Shown one piece after another: positions 1 to 8,843 of a DNA stretch of 64,000 bases (within the stretch, counting starts at the first letter, position 1; each line of letters starts with the position of its first letter). The stretch is from CAYWBI01 sp964456445 (GTDB taxonomy: Bacteria > Calditrichota > Calditrichia > Calditrichales > J004). The notes under the pieces were generated by a model. It was not told the origin of the DNA, made no database searches, and saw nothing but the letters and a program-made list of their open reading frames with translations. Location: contig CAYWBI010000002.1 in NCBI GenBank assembly GCA_964456445.1, positions 1 through 64,000 on the forward strand. The letters run 5' to 3'. The position numbers and the translations under genes are program-made.

Positions 1-101
1 ACGGGCGCCTTATGTTGCAAATTTATAAACCGTTTAAATAAACAGAGTCATATATTATTTTTACAAAAAAAAGTCAAAAACTCAAATCCTGGAAACAACC
101 A

Positions 102-860
102 ATGCCGCATAATCCCTGGTGCGTCAAACCAAAACCACTACCGGGTGCAAAGCTGAAACTCATCTGCCTGCCCTTTGCGGGCGGAAGCAGCCAGGCCTAT
201 CGTTCATGGGCGGGTCTGCTGCCCTCGTCCATCGAGTTGATTGCCATCGAACTGCCCGGGCGCGGTACGCGCCTCAATGAGCCTCTGATAGCTCATTTAC
301 CCACACTTATACCCAGGCTGGCTCATGGACTTATAGATGAATTAGACCGTCCTTTTATTATTTTTGGCCACAGCATGGGCACATCAATCGGTTTTGAGCT
401 GACCCAGTTCCTGTTAAAAAATTATAACACGGCTCCTGATTATCTATTTTTTTCGGGTCGCGCTGCCCCACATTTAGACGACCGGGAAGAACCGATTCAC
501 CAATTAGAAGACCAGGCTTTTATCCAAAAACTACGTAGCTTTGAAGGCACCCCGGCAGAAGTTTTGGATCATGAGGAATTGATGGCTTTTATGCTACCCA
601 TTATCCGGGCGGATTTTACAATGATTGAAACCCATGTATGGGACAGCTATCCGCCGTTCGATATCCCTCTGACGGTTTTTGGCGGCCTGGCCGACGAAAG
701 CGCCCGACGTGAGGAACTAATGGCATGGAAGGATTATACAACCGCTATTTTTAATGTACGTATGTTCCCCGGCGGCCATTTCTACATGCAGAAATCATAT
801 CCAACTTTATTGCAGTCCCTTTTGCGTGATGTAAGTAACATTATAAATTTGAATGTTTAA
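102..860 (+). CDS. Type II thioesterase (GrsT/RifR-like, alpha/beta hydrolase)
   Basis: A 252-residue alpha/beta hydrolase of the external thioesterase family that clears misprimed or stalled acyl groups from the phosphopantetheine arms of NRPS and PKS carrier proteins. Visible marks are the N-terminal LPFAGGS segment near residue 23, which is typical of this family, the nucleophile motif GHSMG with Ser91, an acidic residue near 197 (GGLADE) and the catalytic His near 226 (FPGGH). The length matches the family (about 230-260). The protein is cytoplasmic, with no signal peptide. Its stop codon shares one base with the ATG of the phosphopantetheinyl transferase gene, so the two are probably translationally coupled. 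No synthase gene lies in the window; it would be expected upstream of position 1. The family call is firm, the partner synthase is inferred. Confidence 0.88.
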   Translation: MPHNPWCVKPKPLPGAKLKLICLPFAGGSSQAYRSWAGLLPSSIELIAIELPGRGTRLNEPLIAHLPTLIPRLAHGLIDELDRPFIIFGHSMGTSIGFELTQFLLKNYNTAPDYLFFSGRAAPHLDDREEPIHQLEDQAFIQKLRSFEGTPAEVLDHEELMAFMLPIIRADFTMIETHVWDSYPPFDIPLTVFGGLADESARREELMAWKDYTTAIFNVRMFPGGHFYMQKSYPTLLQSLLRDVSNIINLNV

Positions 861-1600
861 TGGAGAACTATACCTGGCGGGAGATTTCACCCGCACCGAT
901 GCAAATTGAAGACGGCCAGGTATTTTTGGCATTGTTGGATTTTTCTCTTTTTAAAGAGATTGCCCCTTATTGGAATCTGCTGAATGCAGAAGAGCGGAAA
1001 AGGGCCAACAAATTTTATTTTGAGATGGATAAAAAACGTTTTGTTATCACCCGTGGTATCTTAAAATCATTATTGGGCCGTTACAATAAGGTTGAATCTG
1101 CAAGTATTTTTTTTGGGCAGAATGCTTTTGGCAAGCCGCAGATGGAACATAATCCGTATCATTTTAATGTCGCACATTCCGGGGACTATGGACTTATTGG
1201 TCTTACAAAAATTGCAGAAATCGGCGTAGATATTGAGCAGTTTCGTCCACAAACGGATTTGGAAGCCATTGCCCGGCGTTTTTTTTCAGACGTTGAATTT
1301 GCAGAATTTGATGCGCTTTCAGAAAGCGAGCGGGAACAATGTTTTTTCAATACCTGGACGCGCAAGGAGGCCTTTATAAAAGCGGTTGGTATGGGCTTGT
1401 CGCTGCCGCTGCATGCCTTTGATGTACGGCTGTCGCCCAGCCATGAAGCAGGATTGTCGGAGGTGCGCTACGCTGGATTACAAAGCGCTGATTGGAACTT
1501 AGACGCTTTGGCGGCCCCTCCGGATTATGCAGCTGCTTTTTGTCTGAAATCGTCAACAGTTTATAAAGTGATTTATTGTAAACTACAAGCGGAGTTTTAA
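860..1600 (+). CDS. Sfp-type 4'-phosphopantetheinyl transferase
   Basis: Transfers the phosphopantetheine arm of coenzyme A onto a serine of carrier domains, turning apo into holo ACP or PCP. The 246-residue length is that of the broad-specificity Sfp/EntD class rather than the short AcpS class. The diagnostic motifs are present: NVAHSGD around residues 103-109, GVDIE with the Mg-binding Asp124 and Glu126, and WTRKEAFIKA from about Trp166 with Glu170. It starts inside the TAA of the thioesterase gene (TAATG overlap), and the next gene follows after two bases, so the group is an operon. Its presence beside a type II thioesterase points to carrier-protein chemistry such as NRPS, PKS or a dedicated lipid synthase; the actual substrate is not visible here. 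Confidence 0.9.
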   Translation: MENYTWREISPAPMQIEDGQVFLALLDFSLFKEIAPYWNLLNAEERKRANKFYFEMDKKRFVITRGILKSLLGRYNKVESASIFFGQNAFGKPQMEHNPYHFNVAHSGDYGLIGLTKIAEIGVDIEQFRPQTDLEAIARRFFSDVEFAEFDALSESEREQCFFNTWTRKEAFIKAVGMGLSLPLHAFDVRLSPSHEAGLSEVRYAGLQSADWNLDALAAPPDYAAAFCLKSSTVYKVIYCKLQAEF

Positions 1601-1602
1601 TC

Positions 1603-2694
1603 TTGGAAATTCTTATTGGTATCTCGCTAAAAAAATGGCGGAAACTACTCAAACAAAATCCCGATGCCCGTTCTTTAAAATATTTTTCATTAATTTTAAA
1701 AACAACCATTTTAAGTATTTTTAGAAATAACCGTTTTGAACGAAAGGAACGGAAGGAGTTTGGAAGCCAAATTCAACACACGGAAATAAAACCCCCGGTT
1801 TTTATTCTCGGGCATTGGCGCAGCGGTACCTCCTACCTGCACCGTCTTCTTTCTCTGGATGATCATTTTACTTATCCAACAGTTTTTGATATCTATAGTC
1901 CCCATTCATTTTTATTCACTGAACGTATGTTGCGCGAGCGTTTAAAAAAAATGGCTGGACAAAAACGGCCCATGGACCAGATGGAAATCCGCTATGATGA
2001 TCCCGGTGAAGATGAATTTGCATTAGCGGTCATGTCCCTCTGTTCTCCGCTTTTGGCCTGGGTGTTCAATAACCGCACAGAATTCTACGACCGGTATCTT
2101 ACCTTTGACGGTGTGCCACCCGATGAATTGCAGGAATGGAAAGATCAGCTTAATTTATTGCTAAAAAAATTGACCGTCCGCGCTAACAAACCGGTGATGT
2201 TAAAATCACCGACCCACACGGCTCGGGTCGGACTATTGCAGCAAATGTATCCCCAGGCAAAGTTTATACATATCCATCGCGATCCTTATACCGTTTTTAA
2301 TTCCACTGTTAAACTTTATGATAAAACAGTGAGACCAATGAACCTATATCCCGGATATGATTCGGATAGGGAAAAGGAAGGGATCATTGCCCGTTATAAG
2401 TTAATGTATGAACGATATTTTAAAGATGTCCACAAGCTGCCTGATGGTACATTAATCGATATTTCCTATGAATATCTGGACAGGGATGCTACCGGTACGG
2501 TCAAGACCATATATGAGGCGATGCATCTTGGGGATTTTGAGGCATATCTTCCACGGCTTAAGGCGCATCTGGATAAAATTGGCAACTATAAAAAGAATAA
2601 TTATGCCACAATCGAACCGAAGTGGCGGCGAAAAATCAATCAGGAATGGGATATCTCTTTTAAAAATTGGGGATATGACAAACGCGATTTATAA
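1603..2694 (+). CDS. Sulfotransferase family protein (first of two tandem copies)
   Basis: A 363-residue protein of the PAPS-dependent sulfotransferase superfamily (Sulfotransfer_3 type), expected to move a sulfuryl group from PAPS to a hydroxyl or amine. The 5'-phosphosulfate loop HWRSGTSYLH sits at residues 71-80 after the strand VFILG. A second nucleotide-binding segment, FIHIHRDPYTVFNST, lies near residues 219-233 and has the Arg and Ser expected for the 3'-phosphate site. The start is a TTG two bases after the preceding stop, with GGAG about nine bases upstream. No membrane segment is evident. The substrate is unknown; the neighbouring thioesterase and phosphopantetheinyl transferase suggest a carrier-bound or lipid product that is sulfated. 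Confidence 0.82.
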   Translation: MEILIGISLKKWRKLLKQNPDARSLKYFSLILKTTILSIFRNNRFERKERKEFGSQIQHTEIKPPVFILGHWRSGTSYLHRLLSLDDHFTYPTVFDIYSPHSFLFTERMLRERLKKMAGQKRPMDQMEIRYDDPGEDEFALAVMSLCSPLLAWVFNNRTEFYDRYLTFDGVPPDELQEWKDQLNLLLKKLTVRANKPVMLKSPTHTARVGLLQQMYPQAKFIHIHRDPYTVFNSTVKLYDKTVRPMNLYPGYDSDREKEGIIARYKLMYERYFKDVHKLPDGTLIDISYEYLDRDATGTVKTIYEAMHLGDFEAYLPRLKAHLDKIGNYKKNNYATIEPKWRRKINQEWDISFKNWGYDKRDL

Positions 2695-2709
2695 TAAGGA
2701 CTCGGAAAC

Positions 2710-3792
2710 ATGGACAGTATCGTTGGAATTTTACCTGGTACATGGCGACAGATGCTCAGGGAGAATCAATACAAAATTAGTCCCGCTTATGCGGGCAAAG
2801 CGCTTTTCATTAGCGCGTTAAGCATGCGCAATGCGCTTTATCTGAAAAAAGAAAAAAAACTGTTCGAAGCCGGTCTATCGGAAACAAAAATAGAATTTGC
2901 GCCAATTTTTATTCTTGGCCATTGGCGAAGCGGAACGACCTATTTGCATAATCTACTTAGCTTGGACAACCAGTATGCATATCCACGACGCTTTGAAGTA
3001 CGCAACCCGCACACTTTTTTATATATCGGACAAAAATTTGAAGCGATGATTCAGGCCCAAAAAGCAGAAAAACGCCCCATGGACAATATCACAAATTCGT
3101 TACTAAGTCCTGCAGAAGATGAATTTGCCTTAGCGGCCATGCTCCCCTATTCCCCGATGCTTGGTTGGGCATTTCCACACCGGCAGGAATATTATGAAAA
3201 TTTTTCTGATTTTAAAGATGTGGCGCCCGAGATTATTATCGAATGGCAAGAAGCCTATCAGAGTTATCTTCGAAAACTGACCTTTAAGTATAAAAAACGA
3301 ATATTATCGAAGTCACCGTTAAACACAGGCCGTATCGACCTTTTATTGAAGATGTTTCCAAATGCGAAATTTATCCATATCCACCGCAACCCGTATCATG
3401 TGTTTCAGTCAACACAAAAACTTTATCATTCGGCCATTGCAACATCAACCCTGCAAAAAAATGATATTGAATATAATCTACATGAACGTATCATTCAGCG
3501 CTATGTACGGATATACAGTGCGTTTGATACACAAAAAGGACATATTCCCCAAGGCAATTTCATTGATATCTGTTATGAAGAATTGGAACAAAACACATTA
3601 CCGGTAATCCGCTCAATTTATAAGATGCTTGGTATGAACGGATTTTCGGGGCTTGAACCAAAATTAATAAGATTCACTGAAGAGAATCGCTCTTATAAAA
3701 AAAACACCTATCCGCAGTTGGAACAAAAGCTAAAAGATCAAATATACCACACAGAACAAAATTATTTTGATCTTTGGGGATATAGTCAATAG
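2710..3792 (+). CDS. Sulfotransferase family protein (second tandem copy)
   Basis: A 360-residue paralogue of the gene just upstream. It has the same PAPS loop at the same position (HWRSGTTYLHNLLSLD from residue 71), the shared KRPMD segment and the matching 3'-phosphate segment FIHIHRNPYHVFQST. The closeness of the two proteins along their whole length suggests a local duplication followed by specialisation, for example for two hydroxyls of one product. AAGGA stands upstream of the ATG, and the gap from the first copy is 15 bases, so it is cotranscribed. It is the last gene of this group: the next gene is a lipoprotein of a different kind. The sulfotransferase call is good, the acceptor is unknown. 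Confidence 0.82.
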   Translation: MDSIVGILPGTWRQMLRENQYKISPAYAGKALFISALSMRNALYLKKEKKLFEAGLSETKIEFAPIFILGHWRSGTTYLHNLLSLDNQYAYPRRFEVRNPHTFLYIGQKFEAMIQAQKAEKRPMDNITNSLLSPAEDEFALAAMLPYSPMLGWAFPHRQEYYENFSDFKDVAPEIIIEWQEAYQSYLRKLTFKYKKRILSKSPLNTGRIDLLLKMFPNAKFIHIHRNPYHVFQSTQKLYHSAIATSTLQKNDIEYNLHERIIQRYVRIYSAFDTQKGHIPQGNFIDICYEELEQNTLPVIRSIYKMLGMNGFSGLEPKLIRFTEENRSYKKNTYPQLEQKLKDQIYHTEQNYFDLWGYSQ

Positions 3793-3837
3793 TTTCTTTT
3801 GTTTTCCGTTGTTTAGTAAAAATTAACCGAATTGTCT

Positions 3838-4815
3838 ATGCGCACTCTATTTATTTTGATAATAATTTATTTCCTGATTGCATGCGACGCCCCTCGTAAC
3901 AATCCTTTTGATCCTGGCAGTGATGAATACCAGGCGCCGAATACGCTTATACTTAAGGTTTCTCATCTGGGCCAACCTTCAGATCCAATCGGGAATATAA
4001 CACTAATTGAACCAAATTTAAATCTTATGGGAAAAAGTAATTCCGAAGGGATCGTCAATTGGCAATTTGAAAGCAATCCGGATTCTGTATTTATTCAGAC
4101 CAATCCGGACTTTTATTTTTCAAAAAATGTAACAATAAAATATCATTCTCCGGAAATGACATATAATATGCAATTAAATGCCATACCGACAATTTTTGCC
4201 GATAGCCTGACATCAATCTATAATAATATTGACGGATCAACTGAAATCTATTTTCGTACAGGTATCTTGGATATTGACGGCAATTCTGACATCAAAAAAG
4301 CCCGGTTTTACAGCCCTGGTGTCTGGGATTCATATTTATCGAATGAAGGTGGAACAGATATCTATAGTACCGATCAAAGCATACGAAATATTGACCCAAC
4401 CTTAACTCCGGAGTCATTAATTGAAATCCCATTCAATTTAAGCATCATAAACCAAAATGCCGATTCCCTGCAAAAAAGTAATTATTATGTAAAACGCGTA
4501 ATTACAACCGAACTGCTTACCCAATCGCCTGCTTCACAATCGACTCAAAGAGACTCAATTGAATTTACCTGGAATGCTGTTTACTTAAATTTTGATTTTA
4601 GTCTTGAAATCGATGTCTATGCGGTTATTACAAGTCAATTTGTACGCGTGGCCAAAATATCCAATATATCGTCATCCGCAACACATTACATGTTAAAAGA
4701 CACCAATACATTGCAATTATTATCGTCATTTAATAATTTTTGGCAACTGAGCATCCTGGACAATCAGGGCAATATATGCCGCTCAACACCGGTTTTTTTC
4801 ACCTATGAGCGATAA
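3838..4815 (+). CDS. Putative lipoprotein of unknown function
   Basis: About 325 residues. A very hydrophobic start (MRTLFILIIIYFLIAC) ends in a lipobox with Cys16, so the protein should be exported and lipidated. The motif NNPFDPGS directly after the Cys is common in surface lipoproteins of this bacterial group. The rest looks beta-rich, with a possible carboxypeptidase-regulatory-like segment near residues 35-110 (ILKVSHLGQPSDPIGNITLI) and a later fibronectin-like stretch. I chose the ATG at 3838 over the TTG two codons earlier because the hydrophobic signal starts there; no good ribosome site helps to decide. The 3' end overlaps the sigma-54 activator gene by 11 bases, so it heads that operon. 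Function not recognised. Confidence 0.7.
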   Translation: MRTLFILIIIYFLIACDAPRNNPFDPGSDEYQAPNTLILKVSHLGQPSDPIGNITLIEPNLNLMGKSNSEGIVNWQFESNPDSVFIQTNPDFYFSKNVTIKYHSPEMTYNMQLNAIPTIFADSLTSIYNNIDGSTEIYFRTGILDIDGNSDIKKARFYSPGVWDSYLSNEGGTDIYSTDQSIRNIDPTLTPESLIEIPFNLSIINQNADSLQKSNYYVKRVITTELLTQSPASQSTQRDSIEFTWNAVYLNFDFSLEIDVYAVITSQFVRVAKISNISSSATHYMLKDTNTLQLLSSFNNFWQLSILDNQGNICRSTPVFFTYER

Positions 4816-6280
4816 AATGAAAAACGTTTCTTTCGAGTTGCTTTCTGCAAATCATTTAAAATTTATATATTCGGTCAGTCAGGAAATGGCCGATAATACC
4901 GATGAACATCAGGTTTTGCAAACCATTCTGCAAAATCTGATACAATTTACGCATGCAGAAGTCGGGGCTTTTATCTTTTATGATAAAGCACGTGACGCAT
5001 TCGATGTACGGATGAAACTAACATCGTTGCCCATACCCGACGAAACTTCATTTTTCTCACAAAGCGTCTTTCGCCAGGTTGTTGAAAGCAGGGAATCCGT
5101 ACTCGTTTTTGATACCCGGACCGATGATACTTTTACAAGCACGCAAAGCGTGGTATTGAACAACATCCACGCAATACTGGCCTTTCCGTTGATTGTGCGA
5201 AATGATGTTTATGGTATCCTGTATTTTGACAGCCGGGAAAGCAGGCAAAACTTTACCGAGGAGTCCAGACAATTGCTTTCTTTATTCACACCTATTGCAT
5301 CTCTGAGCCTGGAACATGTGTTGACCTGGCAAAAAATCCGCAAGGAAAATACGCTATTAAAATCGAAGATCGAGGACACACCTCCCCTGCCGGAAATTGT
5401 AGGCCAATCCGATGAAATGCAGAATTTGTCCCGCCTTGTTCACAAAGTGGCCGCATCGGATATTTCAGTGCTGATACAAGGTGAAAACGGAACGGGGAAA
5501 GACCTTATTGCCAAGGCAATTCATACTTTAGGAAAACGGAGCGAACAGCCGTTTATAGCTCAATATGTTGGCAACATCCCCAGTTCAATCTTGGAAAGCG
5601 AGTTGTTTGGATATAAAAAGGGGGCGTTTACAGGCGCTAACCAGGATAAAATGGGGTTGTTTGAAGCTCTTGACCATGGCACCCTCTTTCTTGACGAAAT
5701 CGGCGACCTGCCGATGGAACTGCAAACAAAACTGCTGCGTGTACTTGAGAACAAGGAGATAAAACGTGTCGGTGAAAACTTTATACGAAAGGTCGATGTG
5801 CGTATCATCGCGGCTACAAACCGCGATCTTCAGCAATTGATCGATGAAGGAAAATTCCGCGAAGATTTATATTACCGTTTGAATGTCGTAAATATACGGG
5901 TCCCGCCATTGAGGGAAAGGCGTTCGGATATTCCACTTCTGATCGAACATTTCCTCAATAAATACAGCCCGGATGAAAAAATGTCATTTTCTCCCGCTGC
6001 GTTAAAGAAGGCCATGCTTTATTCATGGCCGGGCAATGTAAGACAATTGGAAAACATCATTCAAAGGGCGGTGGTCCTTTCCGAAGTTAAACTTATAGAT
6101 GCTGATGATATCTTTATTGAGAACACAAATTCAAACTTCAGCGGAACCATGGAGGAATTCAAAAAACATATTATACGGGTTCGATTAAAAGAATTTGGCG
6201 GTAATAAAACCCAGGCGGCCAAAAGCCTGAATATTTCCTTGCGCTCGCTACAACAACATACCAAAGAAATGGGGTTGTAA
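4805..6280 (+). CDS. Sigma-54-dependent transcriptional activator with GAF domain
   Basis: A 491-residue bacterial enhancer-binding protein. Residues about 15-170 form a GAF sensor domain. Residues 197-430 form the AAA+ domain, with Walker A GENGTGKD at 226-233, the sigma-54 contact loop GAFTGA at 273-278 and Walker B LFLDEIGD around 294-301. The last 40 residues form a Fis-type helix-turn-helix (GGNKTQAAKSLNIS). There is no receiver domain, so the input is probably a small ligand or redox signal in the GAF pocket, or the neighbouring kinase. The intact GAFTGA means it should open sigma-54 promoters. A fitting promoter with upstream palindromes lies 2.4-2.6 kb downstream, before the secreted protein gene at 8885, and is its probable target (inference). 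Confidence 0.92.
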   Translation: MSDKMKNVSFELLSANHLKFIYSVSQEMADNTDEHQVLQTILQNLIQFTHAEVGAFIFYDKARDAFDVRMKLTSLPIPDETSFFSQSVFRQVVESRESVLVFDTRTDDTFTSTQSVVLNNIHAILAFPLIVRNDVYGILYFDSRESRQNFTEESRQLLSLFTPIASLSLEHVLTWQKIRKENTLLKSKIEDTPPLPEIVGQSDEMQNLSRLVHKVAASDISVLIQGENGTGKDLIAKAIHTLGKRSEQPFIAQYVGNIPSSILESELFGYKKGAFTGANQDKMGLFEALDHGTLFLDEIGDLPMELQTKLLRVLENKEIKRVGENFIRKVDVRIIAATNRDLQQLIDEGKFREDLYYRLNVVNIRVPPLRERRSDIPLLIEHFLNKYSPDEKMSFSPAALKKAMLYSWPGNVRQLENIIQRAVVLSEVKLIDADDIFIENTNSNFSGTMEEFKKHIIRVRLKEFGGNKTQAAKSLNISLRSLQQHTKEMGL

Positions 6281-6283
6281 TCC

Positions 6284-7843
6284 ATGGGAATTCCCGGTTA
6301 CGAACAACTGCAGCAGATCAGCGTCAATGGTCCTGTCGCTGTTTATCATGGTTTACATACGGTATTACGGAGAAGAACCCTGCTAAAAGTATATACCGGG
6401 AATAATCCTGAACTTCTGCAAAGATTTGAAAATGAAGCCCGGATGATCGCCAGAATCCAGCACGCGGATTTTGTAACCGTATATGATTTTGGACGTATTA
6501 GTGCAAACACTTTTTATATCGCCATGGAATATATAGATGGTGGAAATTTAAGCGAGTACCTTAGAGATCATCAGCTAAACACCGCTCAAAAGATTGATAT
6601 TTGTTTCCGGATTGCTTCCGCTATAGCCAATTTACATAACCGGAATATTATTCATCGTGATTTAAAACCTGAAAACATATTACTCACGAGCACCGGAAAG
6701 CTAAAAATCGCGGATTTTGGGTTATCCATGAATTCAACGTCCAATGGCGATTCTGCAAATGGGACATTGTTGGGCACACCATTGTTTATGTCACCAGAAC
6801 AGGTGAACAATAAGAGTATAACCAAAAGCAGCGATATATTTGCCCTTGGCGCTATTTATTACTGGCTTATTTCCGGGGAGAACCCATTTGAAGCTCGGGT
6901 CATTGGCGAAACCTTTTCAAAAATCATCGGTTATAATCCACCTCCATTAAATAAAACGATAGATGGAATTCCCGATTGGTTTTCAGAATTGGTTGCAAAG
7001 ATGCTCTCAAAGAATGAATTGAGGCGTCCCAGCGATGGCAAGGCAGTATGCGATATTTTTATTAAAAACATCCCCGATATGAATATTGAACTGCCGGAAG
7101 ATAAAGAGAGCACGGGCAGGACGAGGAAAATTCTTCCGTTTATCATGGGTATGGCGGGCCTAATCATCATCATCTGGGGGCTCTTTACTTTTCCATCTTG
7201 GCAACAAACGCAATCTAACAGGGGAAAAACAGATCAAACGGATGGCATAGTTAGCATAAATCCACCGGATACCACCCAGAATTCACAAGCAACCGGAGAC
7301 AAAAACCAAAAAAAGCCGTTACTACCAGTACAGACAGCGCAAACAGAAGAATTCAGGCACAAGGATATAACCCAGCCGGATGACAGAATCCGGAACACGG
7401 CAGATACATTCATTCATGTAGATACATATCCGTGGTGCAGAGTATTCCTGGATTATAAGCTCCTTGATGAAACGCCATTCAAGGACAGCATAAAAGTACA
7501 ACCGGGGAAGCACGTTCTAAGTCTGCAAAACCCTGAATACGCGTCGTTTACTGACACCGTTTTTATTAAATCAGGTATAAATAATAAATTTAAATTTAAT
7601 CTTGATTCATTATGTTACCAACTTGTATTATCTGTGCAGCCATGGGGGAAGGTCTTTATTGATAATAAGTATATCGGTACAACTCCACTAAAAAAGCCAA
7701 TTATGCTCACTCGTAACAACAAAACACTTAAAATTTCAAATGAATATTACAAAGACTATCTGGAAAGACTATACTGGCCAGGGAAAAAAACAATTAAAAA
7801 AAACATTATTTTAAGTCCCAAATCCTTATCAACCGAGAATTAA
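6284..7843 (+). CDS. Membrane Ser/Thr protein kinase with extracytoplasmic PEGA domains
   Basis: A 519-residue Hanks-type kinase. Residues 1-265 are the kinase domain: Lys35 (the ATP lysine in LLKVY), Glu51, the catalytic loop HRDLKPEN with Asp126, DFG at 144-146 and the GTPLFMSPEQ activation segment near 164-173. The glycine-rich loop is degenerate (ISVNGPVAVY). One transmembrane helix follows near residues 285-305. Two PEGA-like beta domains come after it (about 375-435 and 440-495), each with the pattern V-x-P/W-x-V-F-I-D then T-P. The outer part probably senses or binds an envelope component. It begins four bases after the sigma-54 activator gene, so it may phosphorylate that activator; this is inference from position. 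Confidence 0.9.
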   Translation: MGIPGYEQLQQISVNGPVAVYHGLHTVLRRRTLLKVYTGNNPELLQRFENEARMIARIQHADFVTVYDFGRISANTFYIAMEYIDGGNLSEYLRDHQLNTAQKIDICFRIASAIANLHNRNIIHRDLKPENILLTSTGKLKIADFGLSMNSTSNGDSANGTLLGTPLFMSPEQVNNKSITKSSDIFALGAIYYWLISGENPFEARVIGETFSKIIGYNPPPLNKTIDGIPDWFSELVAKMLSKNELRRPSDGKAVCDIFIKNIPDMNIELPEDKESTGRTRKILPFIMGMAGLIIIIWGLFTFPSWQQTQSNRGKTDQTDGIVSINPPDTTQNSQATGDKNQKKPLLPVQTAQTEEFRHKDITQPDDRIRNTADTFIHVDTYPWCRVFLDYKLLDETPFKDSIKVQPGKHVLSLQNPEYASFTDTVFIKSGINNKFKFNLDSLCYQLVLSVQPWGKVFIDNKYIGTTPLKKPIMLTRNNKTLKISNEYYKDYLERLYWPGKKTIKKNIILSPKSLSTEN

Positions 7844-7847
7844 CCGA

Positions 7848-8633
7848 ATGAAAATCCTGTTGTCAGTTATTCTGTTTTCGGTATTACCGATCTCAACTGT
7901 TTTTGCCCAGACTTCCGTTAGCGCCATTGATGATATCAAGCAGGAATACCAAAGTTTCCACTACAAAAAAGTTATTGAAAAGGGCACCTTTTATCTCGGT
8001 GAACCTTATATAACCCAAAAGGACAGCTTGGTGATTTTTACCTATTTATTGAATGCCTCGTTCACATTAAATAATCTTTCTCAGGCGACGCAATTTGTTT
8101 CAGATATCCTTGCAATATCCGAGAGTTTTAACCTTGACCCTAAAACCAATTCGCCGAAGGTTATCAGTTTTTTCAATATTGAAAAGAAAAAATACAAATC
8201 AAACAACCCCCAACAACCGCTAAATTTAAGTGAATCCGGTCTAAAAAAGTCTAAACATCCACCATACCCGTCAGCGGTTTTATCTGGTGGCCTAACAGTC
8301 CTCTTTCCCGGGAGCGGTCATATCCTGGAAAACGTAAATCATAAATATTACTATCGATCGCTGATTTCCGCCGTGATTATCTCCGCTTCAGTTTACCAAA
8401 CCTTGCAAACAAACAAGAATGAAAGAAAATACTTAAATGCAAAACCGGGGGCCGATTTTAATAGAGAGTACCGTGCATACAATGCATCTTATAGATTGCG
8501 TAATGGCTTTTACCTAATCTATTTTGCCTGGGGTTTGTATTCTTTGTACGATTTACAATCCAATAAAAAATTTAACGTCTCTATCGAACAAACAAAAACC
8601 GCTACTGAATTATCACTTTACATATCTTTTTAA
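7848..8633 (+). CDS. Exported hypothetical protein, weakly DUF5683-like
   Basis: A 261-residue protein with a clear signal peptide (cleavage probably after VFAQ near residue 21). Residues 22-125 look helical and could bind partners (tetratricopeptide-like, uncertain). Residues from about 140 hold a hydrophobic segment with FPGSGHILENVNHKYY, which recalls the PGWGQ motif of DUF5683 proteins such as the one at 20230-20970, followed by two likely membrane helices (SLISAVIISASVY and GFYLIYFAWGLYSLYDL). It is the last gene of the lipoprotein-activator-kinase operon, four bases after the kinase. The function is not recognised; an envelope role is likely. Confidence 0.65.
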   Translation: MKILLSVILFSVLPISTVFAQTSVSAIDDIKQEYQSFHYKKVIEKGTFYLGEPYITQKDSLVIFTYLLNASFTLNNLSQATQFVSDILAISESFNLDPKTNSPKVISFFNIEKKKYKSNNPQQPLNLSESGLKKSKHPPYPSAVLSGGLTVLFPGSGHILENVNHKYYYRSLISAVIISASVYQTLQTNKNERKYLNAKPGADFNREYRAYNASYRLRNGFYLIYFAWGLYSLYDLQSNKKFNVSIEQTKTATELSLYISF

Positions 8634-8665
8634 GTTATAAAGCACATCATTTTACCTGACCCTGT

Positions 8666-8699
8666 ATGAAATAATTTCATTACTATGAAATTATTTCAT
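8666..8699. promoter_or_regulatory. Tandem palindrome, candidate activator site
   Basis: Two 15-base palindromes, ATGAAATAATTTCAT (8666-8680) and ATGAAATTATTTCAT (8685-8699), are separated by TACT. Each is a perfect 7-base inverted repeat around one central base, and the two copies are exact reverse complements of one another, so the whole element is also a 15-base-pair hairpin. Centre-to-centre spacing is 19 bases. No T tract follows, so a terminator is less likely. The position, about 130-160 bases upstream of the putative sigma-54 promoter, suits binding of an enhancer-binding protein. Confidence 0.6.
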
Positions 8700-8826
8700 G
8701 GTTATTGGCGGACCTTATTCTTCCACTCCTAAGATTATTATTTCTTTAAGAAATTTATATGTTTCAAAGGCCCATAAATCAGTGTTTTTTTCAGATAAAA
8801 AGTAACCCGCCGATCTACTACCATAC

Positions 8827-8843
8827 TTGGCATAATTATTGAT
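8827..8843 (+). promoter_or_regulatory. Candidate sigma-54 (-24/-12) promoter
   Basis: The sequence TTGGCATAATTATTGAT matches the sigma-54 consensus TGGCAC-N5-TTGC closely: TGGCA at -24, exactly ten bases from GG to the -12 dinucleotide, and TTG before it. One key base deviates, GA instead of GC at -12. Transcription would start near 8853, leaving a leader of about 30 bases before the ATG at 8885, which includes a strong AGGAGG. A sigma-54 activator is encoded 2.5 kb upstream. A second mark of regulation, the tandem palindrome, sits at enhancer distance. Confidence 0.5.

Noticed and set aside
8666..8699. Plain terminator of the kinase operon
   Set aside because: The hairpin is perfect but A/T-rich and has no T tract after it, and its double-palindrome form and distance to the next promoter fit a binding site better. 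It is not fully excluded.
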